In this document: positions 40,613 through 51,441 of the stretch, one piece after another
How the letters are laid out: each line of letters opens with the position of its first letter
Numbering within the stretch: position 1 is the stretch's first letter
Assembly (NCBI GenBank): GCA_040954595.2
Contig: CM082576.2
Location: forward strand, 9,672,001 to 9,736,000
DNA: 64,000 nt
Direction: 5' to 3'
Source: Balanoglossus misakiensis
Taxonomy: Eukaryota; Hemichordata
Program-made: the position numbers and the translations under genes
The notes under the pieces: model-generated
The model's database searches: none
The model's input: the letters and a program-made list of their open reading frames with translations, nothing else
Told to the model about the DNA's origin: nothing

Positions 40613-40671
40613 GGATTATGCTTAATCAGTTGAATCAAGAGTAAATGGCCAGTTTATATCTTTGTAGAAAG
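40613..40671 (+). other. Candidate 3' exon of gene A
   Basis: A strong acceptor (cattctttgcag, ending 40612) and a strong donor (AAAG|gtaagt at 40672) bound 59 bases. Joined in phase to the gene A donor at 39226, it adds GIMLNQLNQE and a stop at 40642-40644. A further acceptor, attgttgcag, near 40950 could lead to a 3' UTR exon. Splicing is inferred from consensus and phase only. Confidence 0.4.
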
Positions 40672-41818
40672 GTAAGTAGTTTACTGAATAGGCAAAAACT
40701 TTGAAAACATGATGTTCACTGAAGCGTGAATCTGTATTCCAATATTTCATGCCGCTGCGAGTACAAGGACACCGATTTTGAATTAGAAAAGGACACCGTT
40801 ATGCGCATCGGTCGCTGCGCAGAAGATGGCCGCCTGCCAACCAACCAATTGAAGTTATCTTCCGTTTAGTTTGGAGACGACTGAGTCCTTCAACACTTAG
40901 ATGCACACTTTTCTGGTACAGCGTGTTAAAAATGTTGACATTATTGTTGCAGTGGTGGTAGAAGCTGTACAGATCCACTGGTGGCCCCGCATTGGGGGGG
41001 GGGGTGCGCCCTTAGATTTCTCCGCCCATACTTACCCAGATCGTGTCTTGTGAGTGTAGCACTAGCAGCAAGCAGACACACACCTCTTGGTGATGAGTAC
41101 AAGAACGTGACACAGCCGTCGCTCGAGTGTGAAATCGTGGCAGACATAGAGAAAACGCGGCCACTGAGACTTTCCAATCGTCCGTCTTTGGAGTCTCAAC
41201 CACAGTAAATGAAAACAAGTAGACGGCGAAATTTGTGATACACTAGAAATCTGTCATGGAAGAATTCGAACGCTGCGCCCAGTACACAGTTTGTCACGTC
41301 TGAACACTAACTATATACGCGACGGGCTCCACTCAGATGGAGTTGCCCATTGAAATTTTCAGGCGCTGAGCGAAAATAAAATGAGTTATAACAATATGGC
41401 ATCATGGTTTCAAATATAAGAAGCCGGGAATATACTGTGTAAAGACGGCACTGCTACTCAGGCCTTAAATTCTATACTTTAGTTTTCTCGCGGTATTTGA
41501 AAGAAAATGGGCAAAACTGTAAGCGAGAAACACTGCGCTCTACCAGACCGGCAGGGGAGAAACAAAAAACAAATCCACGCGGCACTGACACCGTGCTTTC
41601 ACGCTTCCCGAGGTTTCTCACCCTTCAAACGCGAAGAAAAAACAACGCTTCTTGTCAGCTTCCATCCAGAATAGTGTGATTGGAATTCTCGACAACTACT
41701 GGTTGACGCGACGTGGCTAAGGCTGAATTTAAGGGGATTAGCTAGAAGATTCCGCTCGTCTTTATGTTTTTTTAATATTGTCCATTGGATCATTTAGGGG
41801 CGTGGGTCTGTCTGTCAC

Positions 41819-41940
41819 ATTCTCCGTACAGAGATTGTAACTAAACCCTAGCTAGGAGGACTGACCGCACCAATAGCAGCCAGTCAGAGCCCCTAGCTAG
41901 ATTAGAATTATCCACGCGCTACAATCTCTGTACGGAGAAT
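41819..41940. mobile_element. 122 bp hairpin element, MITE-like
   Basis: Perfect 21 bp inverted repeats (41819-41839 and 41920-41940) bound 80 bp. The inner DNA also pairs partly with itself, through CCCTAGCTAG arms and GACTGAC/CAGTCAG arms. The flanks begin and end with similar direct repeats: GGGTCTGTCTGTCAC on the left and GGGTGTGTCAC on the right. These look like a decayed target-site duplication. It has no coding capacity. The superfamily cannot be assigned from one copy. Confidence 0.65.
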
Positions 41941-43830
41941 GGGTGTGTCACTTACGTCTCCCGATACTAGAACGAGATTCAGACAGTTGGGCACGTCGCC
42001 ATATCAAACCAATCCCCAACACCAAATCTTCATGCGATTTAACTCACTCTCGGTGCAATAACGCACACGCGACCCCAAAACAGAAGATATGCGACAACGA
42101 GGACGGCGGAATCAAAATCTCTGCACAAGCTTCTCTCTGCCATGCGTTGCCATGACTACAAACTCCAGAACACGAAGAAGACGGTAATCAATAAATGTTG
42201 ATGCTATCGTCCTCGCATCGGTGACTTTATTCTTTATTTCTCTCTCTCTAAATATTTAACTTTGTTGCCTTTATACGATACCATCACTTTTTTTCTAGTC
42301 TGCCATGCAAAGAACGCGCATGTTATCGTCAGAGCCATCTTCTATGTACATGTACATATATCATGGCCATTTTTCAAAAGCGGTGTCTCGCGAAAAGAAT
42401 AAAAGAAATCGCTTCCTCGTGACTGTATTTCAGTACATCACGCACGCCATGTTGGAATGCTCTCAAGTCGCAAACTTATCGTGTTACGGCTTTCAAAGAA
42501 GGCATCAAGATTGGCTGTCACTGCGCTAATAGAGCAGATTGAGTCATTGGTGTTGGCGGAAGACGTGCCTACCATTGGAGTAATTCGATTCCGGGGCTTC
42601 GTTACGCACTCACCGCGTTCGGTCCTTTCATTGCGGCACACGTGTGTCAAAGTGTCAAATATGATATTTTAACTTCGTGGGATGCAGCGTTTTCTACCTC
42701 TTATTCGCCAAAATTAGATTAAGTTTGCTTAGACAGGATGTTTAATAAAAATCAAATAACCACGGCATATTTATGTAACTGCATGATCTTTTTTGTGGTC
42801 CACATGCCACGTAAGGTCGGTGACTGCTAAAAACGCCTTCATGTATTTTGGTCCATTGTGGACCATTCAGCCGGTTACGTGTTTTCGGCAACGCTCCCCG
42901 ATGCGGTGTTCTCAACCACGTTTTAAAAACCTTATTTTTTCCGGTTTGACCTAAGCACAGTCGAAATTGGTTCCAATAGTAATGCGTTTCTGATATCTGA
43001 GTATAGAAGCCAGGAATATGTTAGCTAGAACTCGCACAACTTTTCTTGATTCCCGGCCCTCAAGGCAGAGGGTCTGTCGCTAACCGGTGCTAACTGATGG
43101 GGAAATTATTTATTTTCGGGGAAACACTGCCCATGCAGTGTCGACCGTTGAAACCCGGACGAGGTCTAAGAGAAACCTGCCATCGGATTTTATGGCGCGT
43201 GCGACGGTACCGCCGGCAGTCCTCAGGGATCTGCCTGTTTATATCGCGTGTGATATTGTGCTGTGAAGTGAATGAGACGGAACACGTCAGATTCAGATTT
43301 ATAATTATTGCCTGAGATCAGTCTTCTTTCAAATGTCAACGCGTTTTTATCCGATAGATGATTCCGGTCGGAACCCGCTGAGCGCCAATTAAAAAGCGTT
43401 ACTTACGATCATACTAAATTGGACATTTACAACCGATTAATTTTTTTAACGCGCTATACGAGGCCCTAGGAGATATCCGGAGTACCTCCTGCAGTGCACT
43501 GGGCATTGAAAACTAGTGTGTAGTATAGAACAGACTGCGAGAAGAATAAGTGTGGTTGTTTCTCGGGTAAACACATTTACTTAGAATTTATTTGGCAGAC
43601 AACCCCCCCCCCCCAAAAAAGGACTCTACTCCGACAAATTTGAACATTTCAACCTCTTCAGTATCATTTACGCCTTGGTCCCCCTGAAAATACAGTCGCT
43701 AAAATGTTCCCCCAAAACGGAGAAAGTAGGCGGATATCTTTCACTCGAAAGATTGTAGATTATTGATCAAGAGCGCTCATTGCATACAATAATGTTTTCC
43801 TTACATTTTTTGTCTTTCAATTCCTTTCAG

Positions 43831-44105
43831 ACTTTTCAATATGCCAACCTGGACTATTTTCTCAGTGCACCTATATACTTGCCCGGTCCAACCAATTCCG
43901 CTTGCAACTCTCATGGTGTCTAGTGACCTATGTGTTTCACACGGCGAAGTTTCTTCGACTTTTAAACACTTTTGTGACACGATTCCCAATAAAACAAAAT
44001 GTCTACACGTATATATTACCATATATTTTAGCCTCAAACGGTATTAATATCGTCTCGTTCGTGCGTATCCCGGACGGTAGCTGCACAAAACTTCACCCGT
44101 GGTGA
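43831..44105 (+). other. Weak candidate exon with a CQPGLFSQC ring
   Basis: A very good acceptor (long T/C tract ending tttcag at 43830) is followed by an open frame to TGA at 44103-44105. Near its start is CQPGLFSQC (43842-43868), resembling a shortened form of the gene A/B ring C-x-P-G-x-E-F-S-x-x-C. Its entry phase would fit the gene A donor at 39226. No dibasic sites follow the ring, and the rest of the frame looks random. Confidence 0.18.
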
Positions 44106-47100
44106 TATGATATATATTTCATTCAGAGTGACAAACATTTATTTTGAAACATCTTTGTTTGACCTATAACAATAAACGTATGAATTTATAAGTTGAATTG
44201 CACGCATGTCATCTTAGTCTATATTTGTTCGCTCAATAAAGTATTTTTTCGGAAGAGTATCTTCTTTCTCGGATCCGTGACAGGCTGGGCACCTGAACTC
44301 TGGCCTGCTTGAATTGGCTTTGGTTTGTCCGACCATGTCACTCGCCAGAGAGAGGGAGGGGCAGAGAGAAAGAGAGAGAGATGAGAACATTTTCTTTTGG
44401 GTCAAAGTTGTCGACGGGATTCCGTGCCACCTAAAGTGTTGGCTGCTGGTGCATGTAGGCCTTAAACTTTACAGCGAGCATTCCTTTCGGTCATATTCTC
44501 TACCTGAATCAAATCATAATTTCCAAAGAATAACAAAGACACACAAAGCTTGAATAAACACGCATGGGCGCTAATTGCTGCGGCTTATAGCCGTCAACAT
44601 AAAGGATTCATTACTGGAAGCTGCGGGAAGTGTGTCTCTCTATACGCACACAATCAGCCACAGGTTAACAAAACGTAAACAGCCCTATACATCATAAAAT
44701 AAAATCCATTCTCCTATTATCGCATTCAGAACGATAGCCAAACCACACCGCGTGTGCTAACAGCGTAAACTATACGAAGATGGGTAATGAACGGACTGAA
44801 CTGATAACCGCCCGTGAGGACCTTGACCGTGGGCACACACTGCCGAGTGCCGGGTGACATTTTGGGGAAGCTACTGCAGACTATTGGGTTAATTGGCCGA
44901 GTTTCTTTGCCTTGTGTAAAAACGCAAGGAGAGACACGCAAAGACTGGATGTCATGGTTGTATATAGACGTACTTAGCAAAACGGCACCCTAAATCTTCT
45001 TCGGGAATTTTGGTGCACCTATACATGTATATGCGAAGTGCAACAGTTACACGTGCCACCTTGGATGTGTCGTCAACACCCATTTCACGAAAGACGACCA
45101 AAATATCACCGCTTTGTACGACGGCAATTAATTTTTCTTACATACCATATATTACACGAATTACTATTATTGCGTTACACTGGTACATTAAATTCCCGCG
45201 CAAGACAAATTTAACATCGTTAATTTATAGCAGTGGATTTACATAATCGAGTTCTAACGGTCAACAAGTCCCGGGCTCTCGCGTAACAAATACAATATTA
45301 TTCGATCATCATTTCTGACATCAGTGTACACTCCACTTAAGTCGACATGTTCTGAAATTGGTGACAGAAATATGCAGCGATGATGGATGGTTGGATTGGA
45401 GGCACATCAGAAGGGAACCTTGGGAGGCTTGTCGGAAGGAAATTCCGCCTCGGTGTTCGTTGTGTCACTTTATTTTATAAAAACATTCGTGCAAGAATTT
45501 GATATAAGCACAAGGGCGCCGTGGCGGTGAATTAATAGGGTATTTTGCGCTCACAGCGAGATCTCGCGAGACTTGGGTGATTACCAAAGCAACGTGAACG
45601 GGATCCTAGCCAAGTCAAATGGTCTATAACTAGTACCTCACGTGTCACAAGATGGAAAGTAATCTGCCTGCCAAGGGGGAGTTCGGGAACCAGATTACAA
45701 ATTATGCAGGAAAGAATCCACTCACACACAAACAATTACAGTTAGACTGGTCAGTGACCTGTGATGTACATTCTGTAACGTTTCGGGAGACGACAAGTTA
45801 AACTGGTTTGTTCTATTGACGTGCAGAACAAGAGAAAGCGATGAATGGCGTTTGCGTCATTCAACGCAGTGAGATTATTAATTTTTGGTAATAATATATA
45901 TACTTTCAGAGGCAAATCGGCTGTTAAATTCTCAAGGAACGCCGTGACGCTGAATTTGTCGCCACCGGGGAAAAACGTGACAAAACTTCAATAAAACGCT
46001 GGCGTACTTTTCAACATGCACGCGTAGAGATAGGCCTACTGAGCAATTTCTAAAAAAAAAAATCTGAATTTTCCATCGCGTTTCATTCAAAGGAAAAGTT
46101 GCTCTGTTACAGTTGTAGTGACGTGCTAAGTGACGTGTTACTAGTAGTCTGAATGTAAACCAAATACACAATGGAGAAAGTGACGTCTCTCCTGTCATCT
46201 CCGTAGTTCTTAAGGCAGTCTTAGCGATTTGTATTGTACAGTCTGTATATCCCTTCTCCACGACGACGCCATCCATATTGCCCAAAATGGATCACGTATT
46301 GTTCAGTTGGTCGGTTAATGAGCATGTTTCGAATCAGGTGTCTCCTGCAAATAGGCCTCCCTAACCTGTGTTTGGCGCGCAAATTCACGATAGAAATACG
46401 GTACTTTGGGGAAATTCTGATAAACACGCGTTCTAAAAATCCTTCCATCCGGGCGTTGCATCGGTTTGTAACCAATACTGCATTGAAACGAGGGACCCCC
46501 CGGAACAGTTTTGCTACCTGTTTCGCGCGTGTCTTTTCTCAATAAAACAATAAAAACATCGACCCTAAAGTCTAAACGCCAACCCAGTTAGATCTCCAGC
46601 ATCTGTGGGCAGATCGTGATTTTCGCCTCAAAAAGACGAGGATTAACTTTTTCTCCCCGCCCCCTGATAAATGGTGTTTGCTATTCAGGAAATTGCTGAC
46701 AGTTTACTGGGACGATGAATATCGCTCACGTCGCTTCTTCTCTCAACAAAAGATTGACATCAAGGAGAGACATCACGAGCGAGCTATCTTTTGTTCCACG
46801 CAGATGTAAATCTGCAGGTAGATTGTTTTACCGTTCATAAATCATGTACGGAATTCCGCTCGGTGATGCAGTGCAGTGGGGGCACTGGTGTAATTATCAT
46901 CCGTTACTCGCGCCTGCCCACTCTCTACACCCTGAGCGAGTTGAACCGTAATCCGGTCCTCGTAAAAAAACGGTAATCTCTTAATTTGACTGCCGGTAAT
47001 ACTATCTGAACACGTCACCCTTCATAGGAGACGACACGGCTGTCGTTGGCCGAATTCGCTATAAAGCTTACACGTTACGCATGTCTTTAAAAGCGCGTAC

Positions 47101-47347
47101 TCCCACACTTGAGTTCGCGTTTGATTGACTAATACAGGTACATAAATCACTATCATCCTATTAAGTAAAAAGAAAAGATCCACCGTGCACATGGGAGGAG
47201 TCACGCATCCTTTTCTGACGAGGTACACTTCTACAAATAGAAGTGCAGCAACGGAGCCCATCGCCGGAAGACTGTGTCCTTGTTTTGGGAACTGACTGAG
47301 AAGACTAATATTGGCTGTTTTTTATTCGGGCCTGTGGTGTCGAAAGT

Positions 47348-47776
47348 ATGTCGGCGAGACAGGCTTATTTCTGCGCTTTCGGGGTTCTCGTCTTTTGCCA
47401 AATTTTGGGAATGGGCTACACGTATGAACTTAGAGACGTCATTCTCGGCTCGCCCTGTCGACGCGGGCGCGAGACGAGCGAATATTGCCGGCGACTGCTA
47501 ACGCCGCAGTCGTATGTCACGACGACGGGGACCGAGGATTCTAGTTGGCGGGAGTTGGCGACAGCGTTAGCTGATGTACTGCTCGGGTCCTTCTGTACTC
47601 CGGGGCACGGTGATATGAACCGATACTGCAGAGAGCGGCTGATTCGGGGCGCAGAGTCGCCCGCATCAATCGAGAAACGTCGGTGTATACCCGGTATGGA
47701 ATTTAGCCACTTCTGCAAAGGAAGTTCGTGGTTACAACGCAGCGGTCATTCATATTTTCCAAGTCCTGCACGGTAA
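47348..47776 (+). CDS. Gene B: secreted precursor with three two-cysteine rings, relative of gene A
   Basis: The ATG at 47348 opens a 142-residue frame with a signal peptide (AYFCAFGVLVFCQILGMG, likely cleaved near residue 22-25). Ring 1, C37-C47, has nine inner residues and is followed by RR. Ring 2, C83-C94, has ten inner residues and begins CTPG. Ring 3, C113-C123, has nine inner residues, follows KRR and reads CIPGMEFSHFC, nearly identical to ring 2 of gene A (CMPGMEFSFYC). Ring 3 is followed by Lys-Gly, not Gly-Lys-Arg, so amidation is less clear than in A. The frame ends with TAA at 47774-47776, but a strong donor, CACG|gtaaga, at 47773 overlaps the stop, so one or more further exons are likely. 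Same strand as A, about 8.7 kb downstream: a probable tandem duplicate that has diverged outside its last ring. Confidence 0.78.
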   Translation: MSARQAYFCAFGVLVFCQILGMGYTYELRDVILGSPCRRGRETSEYCRRLLTPQSYVTTTGTEDSSWRELATALADVLLGSFCTPGHGDMNRYCRERLIRGAESPASIEKRRCIPGMEFSHFCKGSSWLQRSGHSYFPSPAR

Positions 47777-50095
47777 GAATGGTCGATGCAACGATCACTC
47801 GCATCCGTTGTTTCTCAAAGTTTTATTGAGCGATGGCGATTCTTGTTTGGCTACGTACTGTGACAGGGTTTGAAGTTTTTTTCTATAATACTGGTAATTG
47901 CGCCTTAGTACAAGCACAGACAAGAACATTCAAATGATTTCGAAGCAAAGGCAAACGTGTGGCTAAACTTGCTAAACACTGCTATGATTCTGTTTTAGAC
48001 CGAAGTTGTTGTTGACTTTGATTTGATCCACTCAATATCACAACTTGAATGGTCATTTTCATTGAATTTCACTGGTAGAAAGAAAGGGCAATGCCATTGA
48101 ACTGTGCCAGCTTGTACACCAGACTGCTTACATGGGATATGCCAATAGCTCTTAGTATGAACGTAGATATGGTGTCTGGCGATGAGAGGGCAATCACGTC
48201 CGTTTAATATCTCGAGGAACTGGGAGTAGCCAGAAATACTCGCTTTTCCCCCTGAGGCCGACACATGATTACGTCGATCATTTCATTTTAGTCAATACCA
48301 TACATTGGTTCTCAGTAATATCTCTCTGTTGTCTATGATGATATCAGGCCCAAATAGGAGGAGAAAAAAGTTTAACACTTTGAGATACCGCGATGTAAAC
48401 TACTTTTAATTACCGCGTTGACAACGATAAGTTAGGCCTATCGCTGATTATTAGGTTAGATGCACATATGCTATTAACAGTGTCGCTACGATTTTAATAA
48501 TTGTTATCGACATTTGGATGGAGAAGGGACATAAATGAAAGACTTTCTTTTTTTATCAGTATTTTCGACGTTATTGATGACCCACATATCGGTACCGGTC
48601 TATATACATGTATAAGATCCAGATGATGAAATCACGGTTGACACGTTTCTTTGTGATTGGTCAATTTCTTTAATATCTGACGCTGGACTAGTAGAGCAAA
48701 GCGGTTTCATTTCCCCCCGGCGAAGGCTCTCATTACCTATCATAGTAAATGACCGGCACGTTTCTTTGTGTTTGGCCAATATCTTTAATATCCAGCCAGG
48801 TTATATATTAAAAGGTTCCCTCGCTATTGTTCACCGTCCTCGAAATTCCTTTCTAATTCTGCAAGCTGACAGAGCATCTGTACCGACTCCAGTGGTGTCA
48901 CTGAATAAGGACTTTTCGAAAATCACACACGGTGTACTGGTACGCTTCACGCTGCACTCAATTACACACGACGCATAATTCGAAATACATCCTTCCCGGG
49001 ATTATTGCAAAAAGCGTATTCGTGTTGGGCATGGTGTAATTTACCGTGACGATGACACACGTGACGCGATGCCTTTCTTGCTGTTGACTTTTTTATCTGC
49101 CCCCCCCCCCCCCAGCTTATACCCCTGAATAAAAATTGACGTGCTAGATGAAATGCCATTGGAATGCCATTAGCAATTATTAAGGTAGTATACACCTCGA
49201 AAATCAAAGTCTTGAACTTTTGCTCATATTTTGCGCAATTGCACGCTATACATGTACCCCAAAATCCCAGCTAACACTATAATTACTTGATACGAATGGG
49301 GATGTTCGGCGCTATCGTTACATGCATGGTCCACGCAGCTCAACATACAAAGGCATTGGTGATGAGGGTGTAGTGAAATCCAGAAACTTATTTTGGCTTT
49401 CGTTTCAGGAGTTGGAAAAAACTTGCCTCCGGCCGTTCAAGACCCACGGGAAGATGACAAGGTTAATTGGCCTGCGGTCTTACTAAGTCTCAACCGTATC
49501 CAGGGGCAACCAGCTACAGTTACAGAGTTTTGCCAATTAGGGACAGGGAAATGGAGAATTTGCCGATATCGTGTGAGATAGAGAACTCGTTAGCAACGAA
49601 CCTGAGAGTGATCTTCAGTAATAAATGTCTATTGTATACTTATACCAATACTGCGTATTTTCAGATTTTACATGAAACGATTTGATGTATTGTATAATTA
49701 TTATACGACGTTTGCACTTCCATTCTGCGGAAATAAAAATGGCAAATAAACAGTTGCTATAGTCCATTCACACTCGTTCATTTCAAATGTCATTCTACAC
49801 GTGTTTATAGTGGGCTATGGTACATTTAGTTTAACTAAGCGGTTTCTGTGCTTTGTCGATCAACCGGGAAAACAATCCACGGATGCCGATGACGCTGGCG
49901 ACCACCTGTTGACTACGTCCACAATTCAGGATCGCCGTTGTTGGCGCACTGCTCTTATGGTAAACTTTACCTATAGGATGGGAAACATATTATACATGTA
50001 GTACAGGTCTGATCACGAAGTGAATTTGAACTTTGTTTTCAAACTTTACAGTCAACATTTTTTCCGACTTTAACTTAATCTTCAATTTTTTTTAG
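47777..50095. other. Downstream flank or intron of gene B
   Basis: No gene recognised. Contains a direct repeat pair (48642-48680 and 48757-48795) and C14 at 49100-49113. It may be an intron if the gene B donor at 47773 is used. Confidence 0.45.
48642..48795. repeat. 39 bp direct repeat pair with CCAAT-like core
   Basis: Copies at 48642-48680 and 48757-48795 match at about 33 of 39 positions and start CACGTTTCTTTGTG. Each includes an ATTGGTCAAT or TTGGCCAAT core. The spacing is 115 bp. This could be a duplicated regulatory element or two copies of a short repeat. Confidence 0.6.
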
Positions 50096-50099
50096 TTCA

Positions 50100-50498
50100 A
50101 TGCCTTCTTTTGCGTTAATCTTCATTTTGATAAGTTTCGTTTTCTCTTTGAACGTGGTTTTGATTTCATTTTGTGCTCTTGAATTTAAATTGTATCGCCA
50201 GCTTGAACATTGTTTTAAACTGGCTCTAGCTAAAGCCAATCTCGCTCCAGGGTCTATGCAGCAGCATACTGAAGTTTATAGTACAATAGAATACCAGGAT
50301 GACACCTGTTGCAATGAGAACATATTCTGTGAACTTGTCCCGTGTAGCTGTCGAAGGTATGGTGACTTCTCTTGTTTTAGTCTGATTCAAAAATTAAATA
50401 CTACTGGGCGGGCGTTGGTGGCGCTCTTCGAAAAGATGAACATGTTCGTTTTACCATGGAGGGTTTTACCCACAGTCACTACGTGCAAATGTTCATGA
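50100..50498 (+). CDS. Candidate orexin-like secreted peptide precursor
   Basis: This is a 132-codon frame from an ATG four bases after a good acceptor (ttcaattttttttag, ending 50095). The N-terminus is a long hydrophobic stretch (residues 4-27) resembling a signal peptide, although it lacks an early basic residue. At residues 70-92 lies CC-x5-C-x4-C-S-C-R-R-Y-x5-C, followed by NTTGRALVAL. Vertebrate orexin-A has CC-x4-C-S-C-R-L-Y and a C-terminal block ending GILTL before an amidation site. The resemblance in spacing and in the CSCR-x-Y core is notable. Against it, there is no dibasic site before the cysteines, no Gly-Lys-Arg after the L, and the T-rich leader could be hydrophobic by chance. 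The entry phase also fits the gene B donor at 47773, so it might instead be a gene B exon. Confidence 0.35.
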   Translation: MPSFALIFILISFVFSLNVVLISFCALEFKLYRQLEHCFKLALAKANLAPGSMQQHTEVYSTIEYQDDTCCNENIFCELVPCSCRRYGDFSCFSLIQKLNTTGRALVALFEKMNMFVLPWRVLPTVTTCKCS

Positions 50499-51441
50499 CA
50501 CTGCATCGTTGTTGTTTACCTTTTCTTTCGAGCATACTTAATTAATTCATACGGGAGTGTAACCAAGTCCCAAAGCATGTCATTTGCTAAACTTGCTCGA
50601 AGCTACGGAATTCAAAAATTTCAGTGATGCCTCGTAAAACTCTCCCACTGGCCAACATAAGCTTACATGCCCGATATAACAAACGCAAACTTCATACTAT
50701 TTTCTTATGCAAATAGGCCCACTTGAGTATTTTTTTTAAACAGAAAAGGGGAATCAGTGATTGCCTACAATTATCCGCGAGAGTCTTATCTTTTCCTAGA
50801 CTATAAAACGACAGTACTTTACATATTGTTTCAAATGGAAGTATCGCAATGCAACAACTGTTTCGCGAGTAGCACCACTGTCAGTGCCGCGGTGCCCCCG
50901 GCCCCAGCCAGTGCATGTAGAGTCCAATGGCCATAAGGTTCAGGCGCACGACGGTGTGACGCAGAACTAAACAGACCTATCGTCTTCAAATACAAGCATG
51001 TCGAAAATGCCAGGCGTTATATCAACAATGTCAGGCTCAGTATGACGTACATGTACTCTTTTATTGTCTCCGATTCTACGGGGATCCGCAAATGACCTGT
51101 CTATCCCTCTCTATTGTGGTGTCCGTCCTTCACCATGGTAACACCACGCTGTACTTCGTGACCATGCCCTTTGACCCACGTTCAGTACAGCCAGCAGCTA
51201 CGGCTCATCCGGGTACTTCCCTTAGTCACGTGACCTGTGGTCGAGAAGAGAACAGGGGATCGCCATTTTTGTTCTGAGATTTACATGGTTTCTAACTCGG
51301 ATTCCGGCGACAAGAAATCAACAAAACTGGGGATAAATCACCTATAATGTGATCCAAATGATTGATCAATTATCAGGAGTCACGTAGATATACCGACTGC
51401 CGTAACCGTTCGCGCCTTTGGCGAAGTAAGAACCAACTTGG
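50499..51441. promoter_or_regulatory. TOGARAM1 upstream region
   Basis: No gene is seen. A perfect palindromic E-box GTCACGTGAC lies at 51225-51234, about 210 bp before the TOGARAM1 start codon, in a locally GC-rich stretch that probably holds the promoter and 5' UTR. The exact transcription start is unknown. Confidence 0.5.

Larger units (their letters stand above)
40672..47347. other. Interval between genes A and B
   Basis: No firm gene. It holds the hairpin element at 41819-41940, a candidate exon at 43831-44105, G11 at 40994-41004 and C12 at 43603-43614. A TATAAAG at 47060-47066 could serve gene B but lies about 290 bp before its ATG. Confidence 0.5.

Noticed and set aside
43097-43315. 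Frame containing CRPLKPGRGLRETC followed by basic residues, between genes A and B
   Set aside because: Twelve residues lie between the cysteines and the PGxEF core is absent. There is no signal peptide; the likeness to the gene A/B rings is superficial.
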